Source: Streptomyces sp. YIM 121038
GTDB taxonomy: Bacteria; Actinomycetota; Actinomycetes; Streptomycetales; Streptomycetaceae
DNA length: 64,000 bases
Direction: 5' to 3'
NCBI RefSeq assembly: GCF_006088715.1
Contig: NZ_CP030771.1
Coordinates: forward strand, 5,032,001-5,096,000
Under the pieces are notes generated by a model. It ran no database searches and was not told where the DNA came from. It saw only the letters and a program-made list of their open reading frames with translations. The stretch's first letter is position 1; the number at the start of each line of letters is the position of its first letter. Of the stretch, positions 32,905 through 42,427 are shown in pieces. Both the position numbers and the translations under genes were made by a program.

Positions 32905-33063
32905 ATGTACGGCTGGATCTGGCGACATCTGCCGGGGAACGCATGGGTGAGAGCACTGATCTCCCTGATGCTGGTCCTCGCCGTGGTCTATGTGCTGTTC
33001 CAGTACGTGTTCCCCTGGGCCGAGCCCCTGCTTCCCTTCAACGACGTGACGGTGGACAACTGA
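32905..33063 (+). CDS. Small membrane protein (52 residues)
   Basis: This short protein has one strong membrane helix (about 15-37, VRALISLMLVLAVVYVLFQY) after a Trp-rich start MYGWIWRHLPGNAW. Its tail is acidic (PFNDVTVDN). GAAAGGGA precedes ATG 32905, and the TGA overlaps the ATG of the amidotransferase gene, so expression is coupled. Similar small proteins are kept between sortase and pabA-type genes in Streptomyces. No function is known. Confidence 0.8.
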   Translation: MYGWIWRHLPGNAWVRALISLMLVLAVVYVLFQYVFPWAEPLLPFNDVTVDN

Positions 33064-33701
33064 TGGGCGCGCGGATCCTCGTCGTCGACAACTACGACAG
33101 CTTCGTCTTCAACCTCGTGCAGTACCTGTACCAGCTGGGCGCCGAGTGCGAGGTGCTGCGCAACGACGAGGTCGAGCTGCGGCACGCGCAGGACGGCTTC
33201 GACGGAGTCCTCCTGTCGCCGGGCCCCGGCACCCCCGAGCAGGCGGGCGTCTGCGTGGACATGGTGCGCCACTGCGCCGCCACCGGGGTCCCCGTCTTCG
33301 GCGTCTGTCTGGGCATGCAGTCGATGGCTGTGGCGTACGGCGGTGTCGTCGACCGGGCGCCGGAGCTCCTGCACGGCAAGACCTCCCCGGTCACGCACGA
33401 GGGCAAGGGCGTCTTCGCGGGCCTGCCCTCGCCCTTCATCGCGACCCGGTACCACTCGCTGGCGGCCGAGCCCGCCACGGTGCCCGCGGAGCTGGAGGTC
33501 ACCGCCCGCACGGCGGACGGCATCATCATGGGCCTGCGCCACCGCGAACTACCCGTCGAGGGCGTGCAGTTCCACCCCGAGTCCGTCCTCACCGAACACG
33601 GGCACCTGATGCTCGCCAACTGGCTCGCCGAGTGCGGAGACGCCGGGGCCGTCGCACGATCGAGCGGGCTCGCCCCGGTGGTGGGCAGGGCCACGGCGTG
33701 A
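33063..33701 (+). CDS. pabA: Aminodeoxychorismate/anthranilate synthase glutamine amidotransferase subunit
   Basis: The 212-residue class I glutamine amidotransferase supplies ammonia to a PabB or TrpE partner. Catalytic residues are Cys82 (GVCLGMQ), His171 and Glu173 (VQFHPES); the oxyanion loop is SPGPGTP. It is commonly annotated pabA or trpG; no partner synthase gene is nearby, so the pathway (folate or tryptophan) is not settled. It is coupled at both ends, overlapping the small membrane protein and the second sortase, an odd metabolic gene inside a sortase operon. Confidence 0.9.
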   Translation: MGARILVVDNYDSFVFNLVQYLYQLGAECEVLRNDEVELRHAQDGFDGVLLSPGPGTPEQAGVCVDMVRHCAATGVPVFGVCLGMQSMAVAYGGVVDRAPELLHGKTSPVTHEGKGVFAGLPSPFIATRYHSLAAEPATVPAELEVTARTADGIIMGLRHRELPVEGVQFHPESVLTEHGHLMLANWLAECGDAGAVARSSGLAPVVGRATA

Positions 33702-34771
33702 CCGCGGAGGCGCACGGGGGCGCCGACGCGACGGGGGCGGGGGAGCACCCGTCACCGTGGTTCCGCAGTGCGTCTCCGCCGGACGCGCCCGACCCCGATC
33801 AGCCCGCGCCTGGTCAGCCCGGGCTCGATCAACCTGCGCCTGGTCAGCTCGTCCCCGAGGCCCCGGAGCCGTACGTTCCGCCGCCGGACGACGCGACCAT
33901 CGGCCTGCGGACCGCGGACACCCGTCGAATAGCGGGCGGGCCGGTGGTGCCGGGCGGCCGGGCCGCGCGGCGGAAGGCGGCCAAGCACAAGGGCCGCCGG
34001 GGCGCGAAGGCGCGGGCACGGGCGGCTCCCGCCGCCGAGGGCGTGCCGGACCGCCCGCTGACCAGGGTCGAAGCCCGGCGCGCCGAGCGGGCCCGCAGAC
34101 CGGGCCCGGCCACCGTGGCGAGCCGCGTCATCGGCGAGCTCTTCATCACCGCGGGCGTCCTGATGCTCCTGTTCGTCACGTACCAGCTGTGGTGGACGAA
34201 CATAAGGGCCCATCAGCAGGCGAACGCCGCCGCCCGCGACCTCCAGGAGGACTGGGCGAAGGGCAAGGGCAAGCCCGGCGCCTTCGAGCCCGGGCAGGGC
34301 TTCGCGCTGCTGCACATCCCCGAGCTCGACGTCGTCGTGCCGGTCGCCGAGGGCATCGACAAGCACAAGGTCCTCGACCGGGGCATGGTCGGCCACTACA
34401 GCGAGGGCGGCACCAAGACCCCGATGCCGGACGCGGATCCCGGCAACTTCTCCGTCGCCGGACACCGCAACACCCACGGCGAGCCGTTCCGGTACATCAA
34501 CCGGCTCAAACCCGGCGACCCGATCGTGGTCGAGACGCAGGACACGTACTACGTCTACAAGATGGCGAGCATCCTCCCGCAGACCAGCCCCGGCAACACG
34601 GCGGTCCTCGGCCCCGTCCCACCGGGCTCCGGCTTCACGAAACCCGGCCGCTACATCACACTGACCACCTGTACCCCCGAGTTCACGAGTAAGTACCGAA
34701 TGATCGTGTGGGGCAAGATGGTCGAAGACCGGCCACGGGCCAAGGGGAAACCGGCCGCGCTGGTCGACTAA
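33698..34771 (+). CDS. srtE1: Class E sortase (second), long N-terminal region
   Basis: The 357-residue protein has a disordered cytoplasmic N-terminus of about 145 residues, first Pro/Asp-rich with repeated DQPAPGQ, then strongly basic. A membrane helix follows (about 147-168), then the sortase domain with His256 (AGHRNT), Cys325 (TLTTCTP) and Arg334. In S. coelicolor the housekeeping class E sortases SrtE1 and SrtE2 at this locus attach long chaplins. The symbol is assigned by position. GTG 33698 overlaps the amidotransferase stop. Confidence 0.88.
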   Translation: MTAEAHGGADATGAGEHPSPWFRSASPPDAPDPDQPAPGQPGLDQPAPGQLVPEAPEPYVPPPDDATIGLRTADTRRIAGGPVVPGGRAARRKAAKHKGRRGAKARARAAPAAEGVPDRPLTRVEARRAERARRPGPATVASRVIGELFITAGVLMLLFVTYQLWWTNIRAHQQANAAARDLQEDWAKGKGKPGAFEPGQGFALLHIPELDVVVPVAEGIDKHKVLDRGMVGHYSEGGTKTPMPDADPGNFSVAGHRNTHGEPFRYINRLKPGDPIVVETQDTYYVYKMASILPQTSPGNTAVLGPVPPGSGFTKPGRYITLTTCTPEFTSKYRMIVWGKMVEDRPRAKGKPAALVD

Positions 34772-34807
34772 GGGCGCCGGAAAGCCGAGACAGACAGGGC
34801 GGATGCA

Positions 34808-35542
34808 GTGGCAGCCACCACCGAAGAGGACGAGCGGACCGACGAGTCCAAGCCCGCGGACGGGCCGCCGCCGCGCGGCCGCGGCCCCATCGCGACGGCC
34901 GTCAGCGTCTTCGGCGAACTCCTCATCACCGCGGGCCTGATCCTGGGCCTGTTCGTCGTCTACTCGCTGTGGTGGACGAACGTCATAGCGGACCGCGAGG
35001 CGAGGAAGCAGGGCGACCGCGTCCGCGACCACTGGGCCGGCGGCCCCGGCGCCCTGAACACCAAGGACGGCATCGGCTTCCTCCACGTACCGGCGATGGG
35101 CGGCGGCGAGATCCTCGTGAAGAAGGGCACCGCCACCCACACCCTCAACAACGGCGTCGCGGGCTACTACACGGACCCGGTCAAGTCGGCCCTGCCGCAG
35201 GACGCGAAGGGCAACTTCTCGCTGGCCGCCCACCGCGACGGCCACGGCGCGAAGTTCCACAAGATCGACAAGATCGGCGAGGGCGACCCGATCGTCTTCG
35301 AGACCCGCGACAAGTGGTACGTGTACAAGGTCTACAAGACCCTCCCCGAGACCTCGAAGTTCAACGTCCGCGTCCTCGACCCGGTCCCGAAGGAGTCGGG
35401 CGCGAAGAAGCCCGGCCGCTACATCACGCTCACGACCTGCACACCCGTGTACACGTCGGCGTACCGCTACGTGGTGTGGGGCGAACTGGAGCGCGTCGAG
35501 AAGGTCGACAACAAGCGGACACCGCCGCCCGAGCTCCGCTGA
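34808..35542 (+). CDS. srtE2: Class E sortase (third)
   Basis: The 244-residue protein has a short acidic/basic N-terminus, a membrane helix (about 31-55, ending YSLWWTN) and the catalytic residues His142 (AAHRDG), Cys211 (TLTTCTP) and Arg220. The segment around the helix (GELLITAGLILGLFVVYSLWWTN) closely parallels the second sortase, so the two arose by duplication. It is probably a housekeeping sortase for LAxTG proteins such as the long chaplin at 1620. A strong terminator follows. Confidence 0.88.
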   Translation: MAATTEEDERTDESKPADGPPPRGRGPIATAVSVFGELLITAGLILGLFVVYSLWWTNVIADREARKQGDRVRDHWAGGPGALNTKDGIGFLHVPAMGGGEILVKKGTATHTLNNGVAGYYTDPVKSALPQDAKGNFSLAAHRDGHGAKFHKIDKIGEGDPIVFETRDKWYVYKVYKTLPETSKFNVRVLDPVPKESGAKKPGRYITLTTCTPVYTSAYRYVVWGELERVEKVDNKRTPPPELR

Positions 35543-35585
35543 CGCGCAGGCCGGCCGAGCTCCACCGACGCGGCCCGCGCACGAG

Positions 35586-35621
35586 AGAGCCCCGGCACCA
35601 CAGTGGTGCCGGGGCTCTTCC
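35586..35621. terminator. Bidirectional terminator between sortase and pknB operons
   Basis: A perfect 15-bp stem (35586-35600 and 35604-35618) with a 3-nt loop, then TCTTCC, lies between convergent genes. Confidence 0.85.
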
Positions 35622-35638
35622 CGTAGGGGGCTCGGGAC

Positions 35639-37681
35639 TCAGTCCCGCTCGTGACGGCCGAAGCCGGTGGCGCCCTCGATGAAGCCGCCGCCTCCGTCGT
35701 CACCGCCGCCGTTGTCGCCGCCGCCCTGCTGGCCGCCGCCGCCCCCGATGGTCGTCAGGTTGATGGCGGTGCCGGACTTGACCTTCGTACCCGCGGCCGG
35801 GTCGGCGAGGACCACCAGGGCGTCGTCGTCCTGCGGGCCCTGGATGTTGCCGACCGTCAGGTCCGCGTCCTCGATGGCGTCACGGGCGTCGGACAGCTTC
35901 TGGCCGGTGACGGTGGGGACCTGGACGTCCTCCTCCTCGGCCTTCTTCTTGGCGACCTGGACGGTGACCGTGGAGTTGGGGTCGACCTTCGTGCCCGCGG
36001 TGGGCGTGGTCTGGATGACCTTGCCCTCCTCGACGCTGTCGCTCTCCACGTCCGTACGGGTCGCGCTGAGCCCGCTGTCCTCGATCTGCTTCTTCGCGGC
36101 CTCCCACGTCTGACCGGACACGTCCGGGACGGTGGGCTTCTGCTGCTCCTTGGCGATGTACAGCGTGATCGTGCTGCCCTTTTGCACCTCGGTGCCGGTG
36201 ACCGGGTCCTGCTCCAGGACCTTGCCCTCGGTCTCCGTGGAGATCCGCTGCTTGGTCTCGACCTTGAGCTGGTAGTCGTCGCCCTCGAGCTTCTCGGTGG
36301 CCTCGTCCTCGTCCAGGCCGAGGACGCTCGGGACCGCCACCTTCGGGGCTCCCGTGGACACGACCACGTTGATCGTGTCGCCCTTCTCGACCTTGGTGCC
36401 CTCGGTCGGGTCCTGCTTGCAGATCTCGCCCTTGGGGTACTTCTCGCAGGGCTTGCGCTCGGAGACCTCGATCTTCAGGTCGACGTTCGCCGCGGACTCC
36501 TTGGCTTCCTTCAGCGTCTCGCCGACGAAATTCGGTGCCTTCTTGTCGTCGGCCGCGCCTCCGCCGCCGCTGAACGCCCACTTGCCGATCAGGATCGCGC
36601 CGACCAGGACGAGGATGCCCGCGACGACCAGGAGGATCGTCGACGTGTTGCTCTTCTTCTGGCGGCCCCGGCGGCCGTTCTCGTCGTAGCCGTAGGTGCC
36701 GTCGTCCGGGTTGACCGGGGGCATCATCGACGTCTGGCCCTGGCCCGGCCCGCCGTTCTGCGGGTGCAGCATGGCCGTGGCCTGGTCGTCCGGGTGGCCG
36801 CCGTAGCCGACGGCTCCCATCGCCGCGGTGGCGGCGACGGGCTGGCCGTCGAGGCAGGCCTCGATGTCGGCGCGCATCTCGTCCGCCGACTGGTAGCGGT
36901 AGTCCGGGTCCTTGGTGAGCGCCTTGAGGACGATCGCGTCCATCTCGGGCGTGATCTCGTTGTCGAAGACGCTCGGGGCCTGCGGCTCTTCCCGCACGTG
37001 CTGGTAGGCCACCGCGACCGGCGAGTCGCCCACGAACGGCGGGCGCACGGTCAGCAGCTCGTACAGCAGACAGCCAGTGGAGTAGAGGTCGGAGCGCGCG
37101 TCGACCTGCTCGCCCTTGGCCTGCTCGGGCGAGAGGTACTGCGCGGTGCCGATGACCGCCGCGGTCTGCGTCATCGTCATGCCGGACTCGCCCATGGCGC
37201 GGGCGATGCCGAAGTCCATGACCTTGACCTGGCCGTTGCGCGTCAGCATGACGTTCGCGGGCTTGATGTCGCGGTGGACGATCTGGTTGCGGTGCGAGTA
37301 CTCCAGGGCCTGGAGGATGCCGATCGTCATCTCCATGGCGCGCTCGGGAAGGAGCTTGCGCCCGGAGTGCAGGAGCTCGCGCAGCGTGGAGCCGTCGACG
37401 TACTCCATGACGATGTACGGGATGGAGACCCCGTCGACGTAGTCCTCGCCGGTGTCGTAGACCGCGACGATCGCCGGATGGTTGAGCGAGGCGGCCGACT
37501 GGGCCTCACGGCGGAACCGGGCCTGGAACGACGGGTCGCGGGCGAGGTCCACCCGCAGCGTCTTCACCGCCACGGTGCGGCCGAGGCGGGTGTCGTGCGC
37601 GAGGTAGACCTCGGCCATTCCGCCGCGGCCGAGCACCTGGCCCAGCTCGTACCGGCCGCCGAGGCGACGCGGCTCTTCCAT
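35639..37681 (-). CDS. pknB: PASTA-domain serine/threonine protein kinase PknB
   Basis: The 680-residue receptor kinase senses peptidoglycan fragments and controls growth and division. The kinase domain covers about 11-278: Gly-loop GRGGMAEV, catalytic Lys40, HRD with Asp138, DFG with Asp156, and Thr residues in the activation loop (GMTMTQTAAVIGT). A Pro/Gly-rich linker, one membrane helix (about 348-367) and four extracellular PASTA domains (about 382-655) follow; the C-terminus is Gly-rich. ATG 37681 starts MEEPRRLGGRYELG. It is the last gene of the fhaA-pknB operon, 170 bp after pbpA. Confidence 0.96.
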   Translation of the reverse strand: MEEPRRLGGRYELGQVLGRGGMAEVYLAHDTRLGRTVAVKTLRVDLARDPSFQARFRREAQSAASLNHPAIVAVYDTGEDYVDGVSIPYIVMEYVDGSTLRELLHSGRKLLPERAMEMTIGILQALEYSHRNQIVHRDIKPANVMLTRNGQVKVMDFGIARAMGESGMTMTQTAAVIGTAQYLSPEQAKGEQVDARSDLYSTGCLLYELLTVRPPFVGDSPVAVAYQHVREEPQAPSVFDNEITPEMDAIVLKALTKDPDYRYQSADEMRADIEACLDGQPVAATAAMGAVGYGGHPDDQATAMLHPQNGGPGQGQTSMMPPVNPDDGTYGYDENGRRGRQKKSNTSTILLVVAGILVLVGAILIGKWAFSGGGGAADDKKAPNFVGETLKEAKESAANVDLKIEVSERKPCEKYPKGEICKQDPTEGTKVEKGDTINVVVSTGAPKVAVPSVLGLDEDEATEKLEGDDYQLKVETKQRISTETEGKVLEQDPVTGTEVQKGSTITLYIAKEQQKPTVPDVSGQTWEAAKKQIEDSGLSATRTDVESDSVEEGKVIQTTPTAGTKVDPNSTVTVQVAKKKAEEEDVQVPTVTGQKLSDARDAIEDADLTVGNIQGPQDDDALVVLADPAAGTKVKSGTAINLTTIGGGGGQQGGGDNGGGDDGGGGFIEGATGFGRHERD

Positions 37682-37851
37682 AGCTATTCCAGCCCTCTCC
37701 GTCGGTCCCGACCGCACCGTGTTGCGCGGTCCGGCGGTGTGCTGTCCGGGCATACCGTACCCGGATCGCCTAACGTGACCCGGCCGCAACCGTCACCCGA
37801 TACAGGACCGGTATCGCAACGTGCACCGATGTGGAGTGGCCGTGACACGGG

Positions 37852-39315
37852 TCACTTCTTGCTGTCGAGGACCGCCTTCATCACGTCCCTCGCGATCGGA
37901 GCCGCGAGACCGCCACCGGAGATGTCGTCACGGCTCGCCGCGCTGTCCTCGACGACCACGGCGACCGCGACCGGAGAACCCGACTCGGTCTTCGCGTAGC
38001 TGATGAACCACGCGTACGGGTTCTTGCTGTTGTTCAGGCCGTGCTGGGCCGTACCCGTCTTGCCGCCGACGGTGACGCCGGGGATCTTGGCCTTGGTGCC
38101 GGTGCCCTCGTTCACGACCGTCTGCATCATGTCCTGGAGCTTCTGCGCGTTCTCCTTGGACAGCGGGCTGCTCATCTCCTTCGGCGAGTGCTTCTCGACC
38201 ACGTCGAGGTTCGGCGCCTGGAGCTCGCGGACCATGTACGGCTCCATGAGGGTCCCGTCGTTGGCGATCGCGGACGTCACCATCGCCATCTGCAGCGGCG
38301 TCGCCGCCGTCTCGAACTGGCCGATGGACGACAGCGCGGTCTGCGGCTTGTCCATCTCCTTGGGGAAGTTCGAGGCGTTGGAACGGACCGGGACGAACTG
38401 CTCCTCGTTGAAGCCGAACTTCTCGGCCGTCTCCAGCATCTTGTCCTTGCCGAGATCGGAGCCGATCTTGCCGAAGACGGTGTTGCAGGACACCCGCAGC
38501 GCCTCGCGCAGCGTGGCGTTCTTGCAGGGGATCGGGCCCTCGTTCTTCAGCTCGGTGCGGGTGTCGGGCATCACCCAGGGCAGCGGGGAGCGCGTCTTGG
38601 AGTCGATGTCCGTGTAGAGGTCGTGCTCCAGGGCCGCCGCGGCGGTGACCACCTTGAAGGTGGAACCGGGCGGGTAGGTCTCGCGCAGCGCCCGGTTCAG
38701 CATGGGCTTGTCGCGGTCCTTGTCCAGCTTCCCGAACGTCTCGGCTTCCTTGTTGGTGTTGCCCGCGAACCGGGAGGGGTCGTACGACGGGGTGGAGGCC
38801 AGCGCCAGGATCGCGCCCGTCTCCGGGTCTATCGCGGCGACGGCGCCCTTGCCGCGGGTCTTCAGGCCGTCGTACGCGGCCTTCTGCGCGGCGGCGTTCA
38901 GCGTCGTGACGACGTTGCCGCCCTCCTTCTTCTTGCCGGTCAGCATGTCGAGGCTGCGGCGGAAGAAGAGCCGGTCGTCGTTGCCGGTGAGGATGCGGTC
39001 CTCGATGGACTCGATCTGGGTGGCCCCTATGCGCTGCGAGGCGAAGCCGGTGACGGGCGACCACATGGGCCCGTTCTTGTACGTCCGCTTGTACTTGAAG
39101 TCGTCGCCGTCGACCTTCTTGGAGCCCGTGATCGGGTTGCCGTCCACGATGATGTCGCCGCGCGGCTGCGCGTACCGCTCGATCGGCACGCGGCGGTTCA
39201 TGGCGTGCTCGGCGAGCTTGTCGGCCTGGACGTACTGCAGCCAGTTGTCCCGGGCGAGCAGCGCGAGGACGAGCAGTCCGCAGAAGATCGCGATGCGGCG
39301 CAGGGGCTTGTTCAC
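37852..39315 (-). CDS. pbpA: Class B penicillin-binding protein PbpA (transpeptidase)
   Basis: The 487-residue protein has one N-terminal membrane helix (about 7-22), a dimerisation region and a transpeptidase domain. The active-site motifs are Ser218-x-x-Lys221 (STFK), Ser276-Cys-Asn278 and Lys419-Thr-Gly421. It cross-links peptidoglycan and pairs with the SEDS glycosyltransferase encoded just upstream, whose stop overlaps its ATG by four bases. The C-terminal part is short and has no PASTA domain. Confidence 0.96.
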   Translation of the reverse strand: MNKPLRRIAIFCGLLVLALLARDNWLQYVQADKLAEHAMNRRVPIERYAQPRGDIIVDGNPITGSKKVDGDDFKYKRTYKNGPMWSPVTGFASQRIGATQIESIEDRILTGNDDRLFFRRSLDMLTGKKKEGGNVVTTLNAAAQKAAYDGLKTRGKGAVAAIDPETGAILALASTPSYDPSRFAGNTNKEAETFGKLDKDRDKPMLNRALRETYPPGSTFKVVTAAAALEHDLYTDIDSKTRSPLPWVMPDTRTELKNEGPIPCKNATLREALRVSCNTVFGKIGSDLGKDKMLETAEKFGFNEEQFVPVRSNASNFPKEMDKPQTALSSIGQFETAATPLQMAMVTSAIANDGTLMEPYMVRELQAPNLDVVEKHSPKEMSSPLSKENAQKLQDMMQTVVNEGTGTKAKIPGVTVGGKTGTAQHGLNNSKNPYAWFISYAKTESGSPVAVAVVVEDSAASRDDISGGGLAAPIARDVMKAVLDSKK

Positions 39316-40739
39316 GGCCGTACCACCTGGGTCATCTCGGCGTCGGGGTTCGGGGCGGGCGACGGCGCCGGGCGGCGCGCGGTGTCGCTGATGCGCAGCA
39401 GGACCCCGATCAGCGCCCAGTTGGCGATCACGGACGAACCGCCGTACGCGATGAACGGCATCGTCATACCGGTCAGCGGGATCAGGCCCATGACGCCGCC
39501 CGCGACGACGAACACCTGGATGGCGAACGCGCCGGACAGGCCGATCGCGAGCAGCTTGCCGAACGGGTCGCGGGCCGCGAGCGCCGTGCGCACGCCCCGC
39601 TCCACGATCAGGCCGTAGATCATCAGGATCGCCATGACACCGGCGAGACCCAGCTCCTCACCGTACGTGGCGAGGATGAAGTCGGAGTTGGCGGCGAAGC
39701 CGATCAGGTCGGAGTGGCCCTGGCCGAGGCCGCTGCCGAGGGTGCCGCCGGAGCCGAACGCCATCATTGACTGGGCGATCTGGTCGGTACCGGTCGCCTG
39801 GATGACATCGGCGTTGAACGGGTCGAGCCAGGCGTCCACACGCACCTTCACGTGCGGCTCGAAGGAGGCCACGGTGACCGCGCCCACGGCCGACATCAGC
39901 AGACCGAACACGATCCAGCTGGTGCGCTCCGTGGCGACGTACAGCATCACGACGAACATGCCGAAGAACAGCAGCGACGTACCGAGGTCGGTCTCGAAGA
40001 CCAGGATCAGGATGGACATCGCCCACACGGCGAGGATCGGACCGAGGTCACGGCCGCGCGGCAGGTACAGACCCATGAAGCGGCGGCTGGCCAGCGCGAG
40101 CGCGTCCCGCTTGACCATCAGATAGCCCGCGAAGAACACCGCGATGACGATCTTCGCGAACTCCGCGGGCTGGATCGAGAACGCGCCGACCTGGATCCAG
40201 ATCTTGGCGCCGTAGATGTTCTTGCCGAGGCCCGGGACCAGCGGCAGCAGCAGCAGCCCGATCGCGGCGACCATCGAGATGTACGTGTACCGCTGCAGGA
40301 CGCGGTGGTCCTTCAGGAACAGCATGACGATCACGAACAGCGCGATGCCGACCGCCGAGTACAGCAACTGCTTCGGCGCGGACGGGCTGAACGCCCCGAA
40401 CGACGCCTTGGCCAGCTGCTGGAGTCTCTCCGACTGGTCCAGGCGCCAGATCACCACCAGGCCCAGGCCGTTGAGCAGCGTGCCGAGCGGCAGAAGGAGC
40501 GGGTCGGCGTACGGCGCGAACTTGCGCACCACCAGGTGCGCTACGCCCGCGAGCAGGCCGAGTCCGAGGCCGTAGCCGAGCATGCCCGGGGGGAGCTCGC
40601 CGGAGATAGCGAGGCCCACGTTCATATAGGCGAACAGCGGAATGACGACGGCGAACACCAGGAGCGCGAGCTCGGTGTTGCGCCGGCTCGGCGCACCGAT
40701 GGCGCCGATCGTCGACGTGTGTGTAGTGCTACTGCTCAT
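39312..40739 (-). CDS. ftsW: SEDS-family peptidoglycan glycosyltransferase (FtsW/RodA)
   Basis: The polytopic protein of about 475 residues with roughly 12 membrane helices polymerises lipid II with its partner PbpA. SEDS motifs are visible: FSIQPAEFAKIVIAVF, ILVFETDLGTSLLFFG, GYHSDL-like GLGQGHSDLIGFAANSDFILATYGEELG and GMTMPFIAYGGSS. In this operon the gene is often called ftsW or rodA; the division or elongation role cannot be decided here. ATG 40739 is used; a TTG at 40748 is an alternative. Confidence 0.94.
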   Translation of the reverse strand: MSSSTTHTSTIGAIGAPSRRNTELALLVFAVVIPLFAYMNVGLAISGELPPGMLGYGLGLGLLAGVAHLVVRKFAPYADPLLLPLGTLLNGLGLVVIWRLDQSERLQQLAKASFGAFSPSAPKQLLYSAVGIALFVIVMLFLKDHRVLQRYTYISMVAAIGLLLLPLVPGLGKNIYGAKIWIQVGAFSIQPAEFAKIVIAVFFAGYLMVKRDALALASRRFMGLYLPRGRDLGPILAVWAMSILILVFETDLGTSLLFFGMFVVMLYVATERTSWIVFGLLMSAVGAVTVASFEPHVKVRVDAWLDPFNADVIQATGTDQIAQSMMAFGSGGTLGSGLGQGHSDLIGFAANSDFILATYGEELGLAGVMAILMIYGLIVERGVRTALAARDPFGKLLAIGLSGAFAIQVFVVAGGVMGLIPLTGMTMPFIAYGGSSVIANWALIGVLLRISDTARRPAPSPAPNPDAEMTQVVRP

Positions 40740-40765
40740 GGCGTGCAAGGGCCCCCAACGGCTGC

Positions 40766-42307
40766 TTACTGCTTACCGCACTGCGGGACCAGCTTCTTCT
40801 CCTCCTCGGAGAGGCTGGGGCCGGGTGTGGGAGTCGGTGCGGTGGTGGACTTGGACTTGTCGTCCTTGGCGTTCTTGTCGTCGTCGGACGCGGGTGCGCC
40901 GGTCTGGCCGCTCATGCCGCCCGCCTCGCCCTCACCGGGCTTGGCGCTCGGCTTGGACTCGCGCTCCGAACGCTCCTTGTTCTCCCGCTCGATCCTGCGC
41001 CGCTCGGCGTCCTTCTCGCACGCCGACGCCTGCAGGCCCAGCTCCTCGATCTTCCGCTGGGCGTCGTCGAGGCTGTCCTCGACGATGGCCTCCTCGACCT
41101 GCTTGCGCTGGTACGGCGGCAGGTACTTGAGTTCGATCTCGGGGTGGTCCTTCTCGACCTTCGACAGGCTCACCCAGGCCAGGTCCTGGTCGATGCCGCG
41201 GTAGAGCGCTACGTGCTCGTCGTTCGTGCCCACGTAGTACTGCGTCTGCGTCCAGCGGTAGCCCCCGTAGAGGCCGCCCGCGACCACGGCGAGCGCGAGG
41301 GCCGTGTACAGCGATCTCTTCAGCCACTTGCGGCCGCCGCCGGGCTTCACGAAGTCCTCGTCGTCGTACGCCCCGAAGGAGCCCTCCGGGACGTACCCCG
41401 CGGTGTCGCCGCTGCCGGGCGGGCCGAAGCCGCCCGCGGACGGCGGCGCGGGACGGCCGAGGCCGGAGGCGCGGCCCGCCGGGGTCTCCATGGCTCCGCC
41501 GTCGCTCGTCTGCAGCTGGTTCTCCGCGACCGCGCCGACCACCACGGGGGTGTCGGACAGCTGGCCCGCGAGGGTGTCGCCGGTGTCGATGTCCAGGACG
41601 TCGGCCACGATCACCGTGATGTTGTCCGGGCCGCCGCCGCGCAGGGCGAGCTGGATCAGCTCCTGCACGGTCTCCTGGGGGCCCTGGTAGCTGGCGAGCG
41701 TGTCCTCCATCGTCTGGTGCGACACGACGCCGGAGAGGCCGTCCGAGCAGATCAAGTACCGGTCGCCCGCGCGGACTTCGCGGATCGACAGATCCGGCTC
41801 CACGTGGTCGCCGCTGCCGAGGGCGCGCATCAGCAGCGAGCGCTGCGGATGCGTCGTCGCCTCCTCCTCGGTGATGCGGCCCTCGTCCACGAGCCGCTGC
41901 ACCCAGGTGTGGTCCTGCGTGATCTGGGTGAGCACGCCGTCGCGCAGCAGATACGCGCGCGAGTCGCCGACGTGCACCAGGCCGAGCCGCTGGCCCGTCC
42001 ACAGCAGGGCGGTGAGCGTCGTGCCCATGCCCTCCAGCTGCGGGTCCTCCTCGACCATCAGCCGCAGCTGGTCGTTGGCCCGCTGCACGGCGGTGCCGAG
42101 CGAGGTGAGGATGTCCGAACCCGGCACGTCGTCGTCGAGCGTGACGAGCGTCGAGATCACCTCGGAGCTCGCCACCTCGCCCGCGGCCTGACCCCCCATG
42201 CCGTCGGCGATGGCCAGGAGCCGCGGACCGGCGTAACCGGAGTCCTCGTTCCCTTCCCGGATCATGCCTTTGTGCGATCCGGCGGCGAAGCGCAGTGACA
42301 GACTCAT
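40766..42307 (-). CDS. pstP: PP2C-family serine/threonine phosphatase PstP
   Basis: The 513-residue membrane protein removes phosphates from PknB and its targets. The PP2C domain (about 1-235) has the metal motifs GNEDSGYAG, IADGMGG, VGDSRAY, SDGLSG and GGPDNITV. A flexible linker, a membrane helix (about 310-330) and an extracellular part with a charged coiled coil and Ser/Thr/Pro tail follow. ATG 42307 with GAGG upstream is preferred; an in-frame GTG at 42352 would add MGTVRMYPEPTGEVR. It is co-operonic with fhaB and ftsW. Confidence 0.94.
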   Translation of the reverse strand: MSLSLRFAAGSHKGMIREGNEDSGYAGPRLLAIADGMGGQAAGEVASSEVISTLVTLDDDVPGSDILTSLGTAVQRANDQLRLMVEEDPQLEGMGTTLTALLWTGQRLGLVHVGDSRAYLLRDGVLTQITQDHTWVQRLVDEGRITEEEATTHPQRSLLMRALGSGDHVEPDLSIREVRAGDRYLICSDGLSGVVSHQTMEDTLASYQGPQETVQELIQLALRGGGPDNITVIVADVLDIDTGDTLAGQLSDTPVVVGAVAENQLQTSDGGAMETPAGRASGLGRPAPPSAGGFGPPGSGDTAGYVPEGSFGAYDDEDFVKPGGGRKWLKRSLYTALALAVVAGGLYGGYRWTQTQYYVGTNDEHVALYRGIDQDLAWVSLSKVEKDHPEIELKYLPPYQRKQVEEAIVEDSLDDAQRKIEELGLQASACEKDAERRRIERENKERSERESKPSAKPGEGEAGGMSGQTGAPASDDDKNAKDDKSKSTTAPTPTPGPSLSEEEKKLVPQCGKQ

Positions 42308-42427
42308 GCGCACCTCGCCCGTCGGCTCCGGGTACATCCGCACGGTGCCCACCCTCCGGTCGGGAGCGCGCTGGCGTCCTGAATCTGGACCGCGTCGGCT
42401 CGCTCGCTCCGCTCGCTCATTGTCGTA

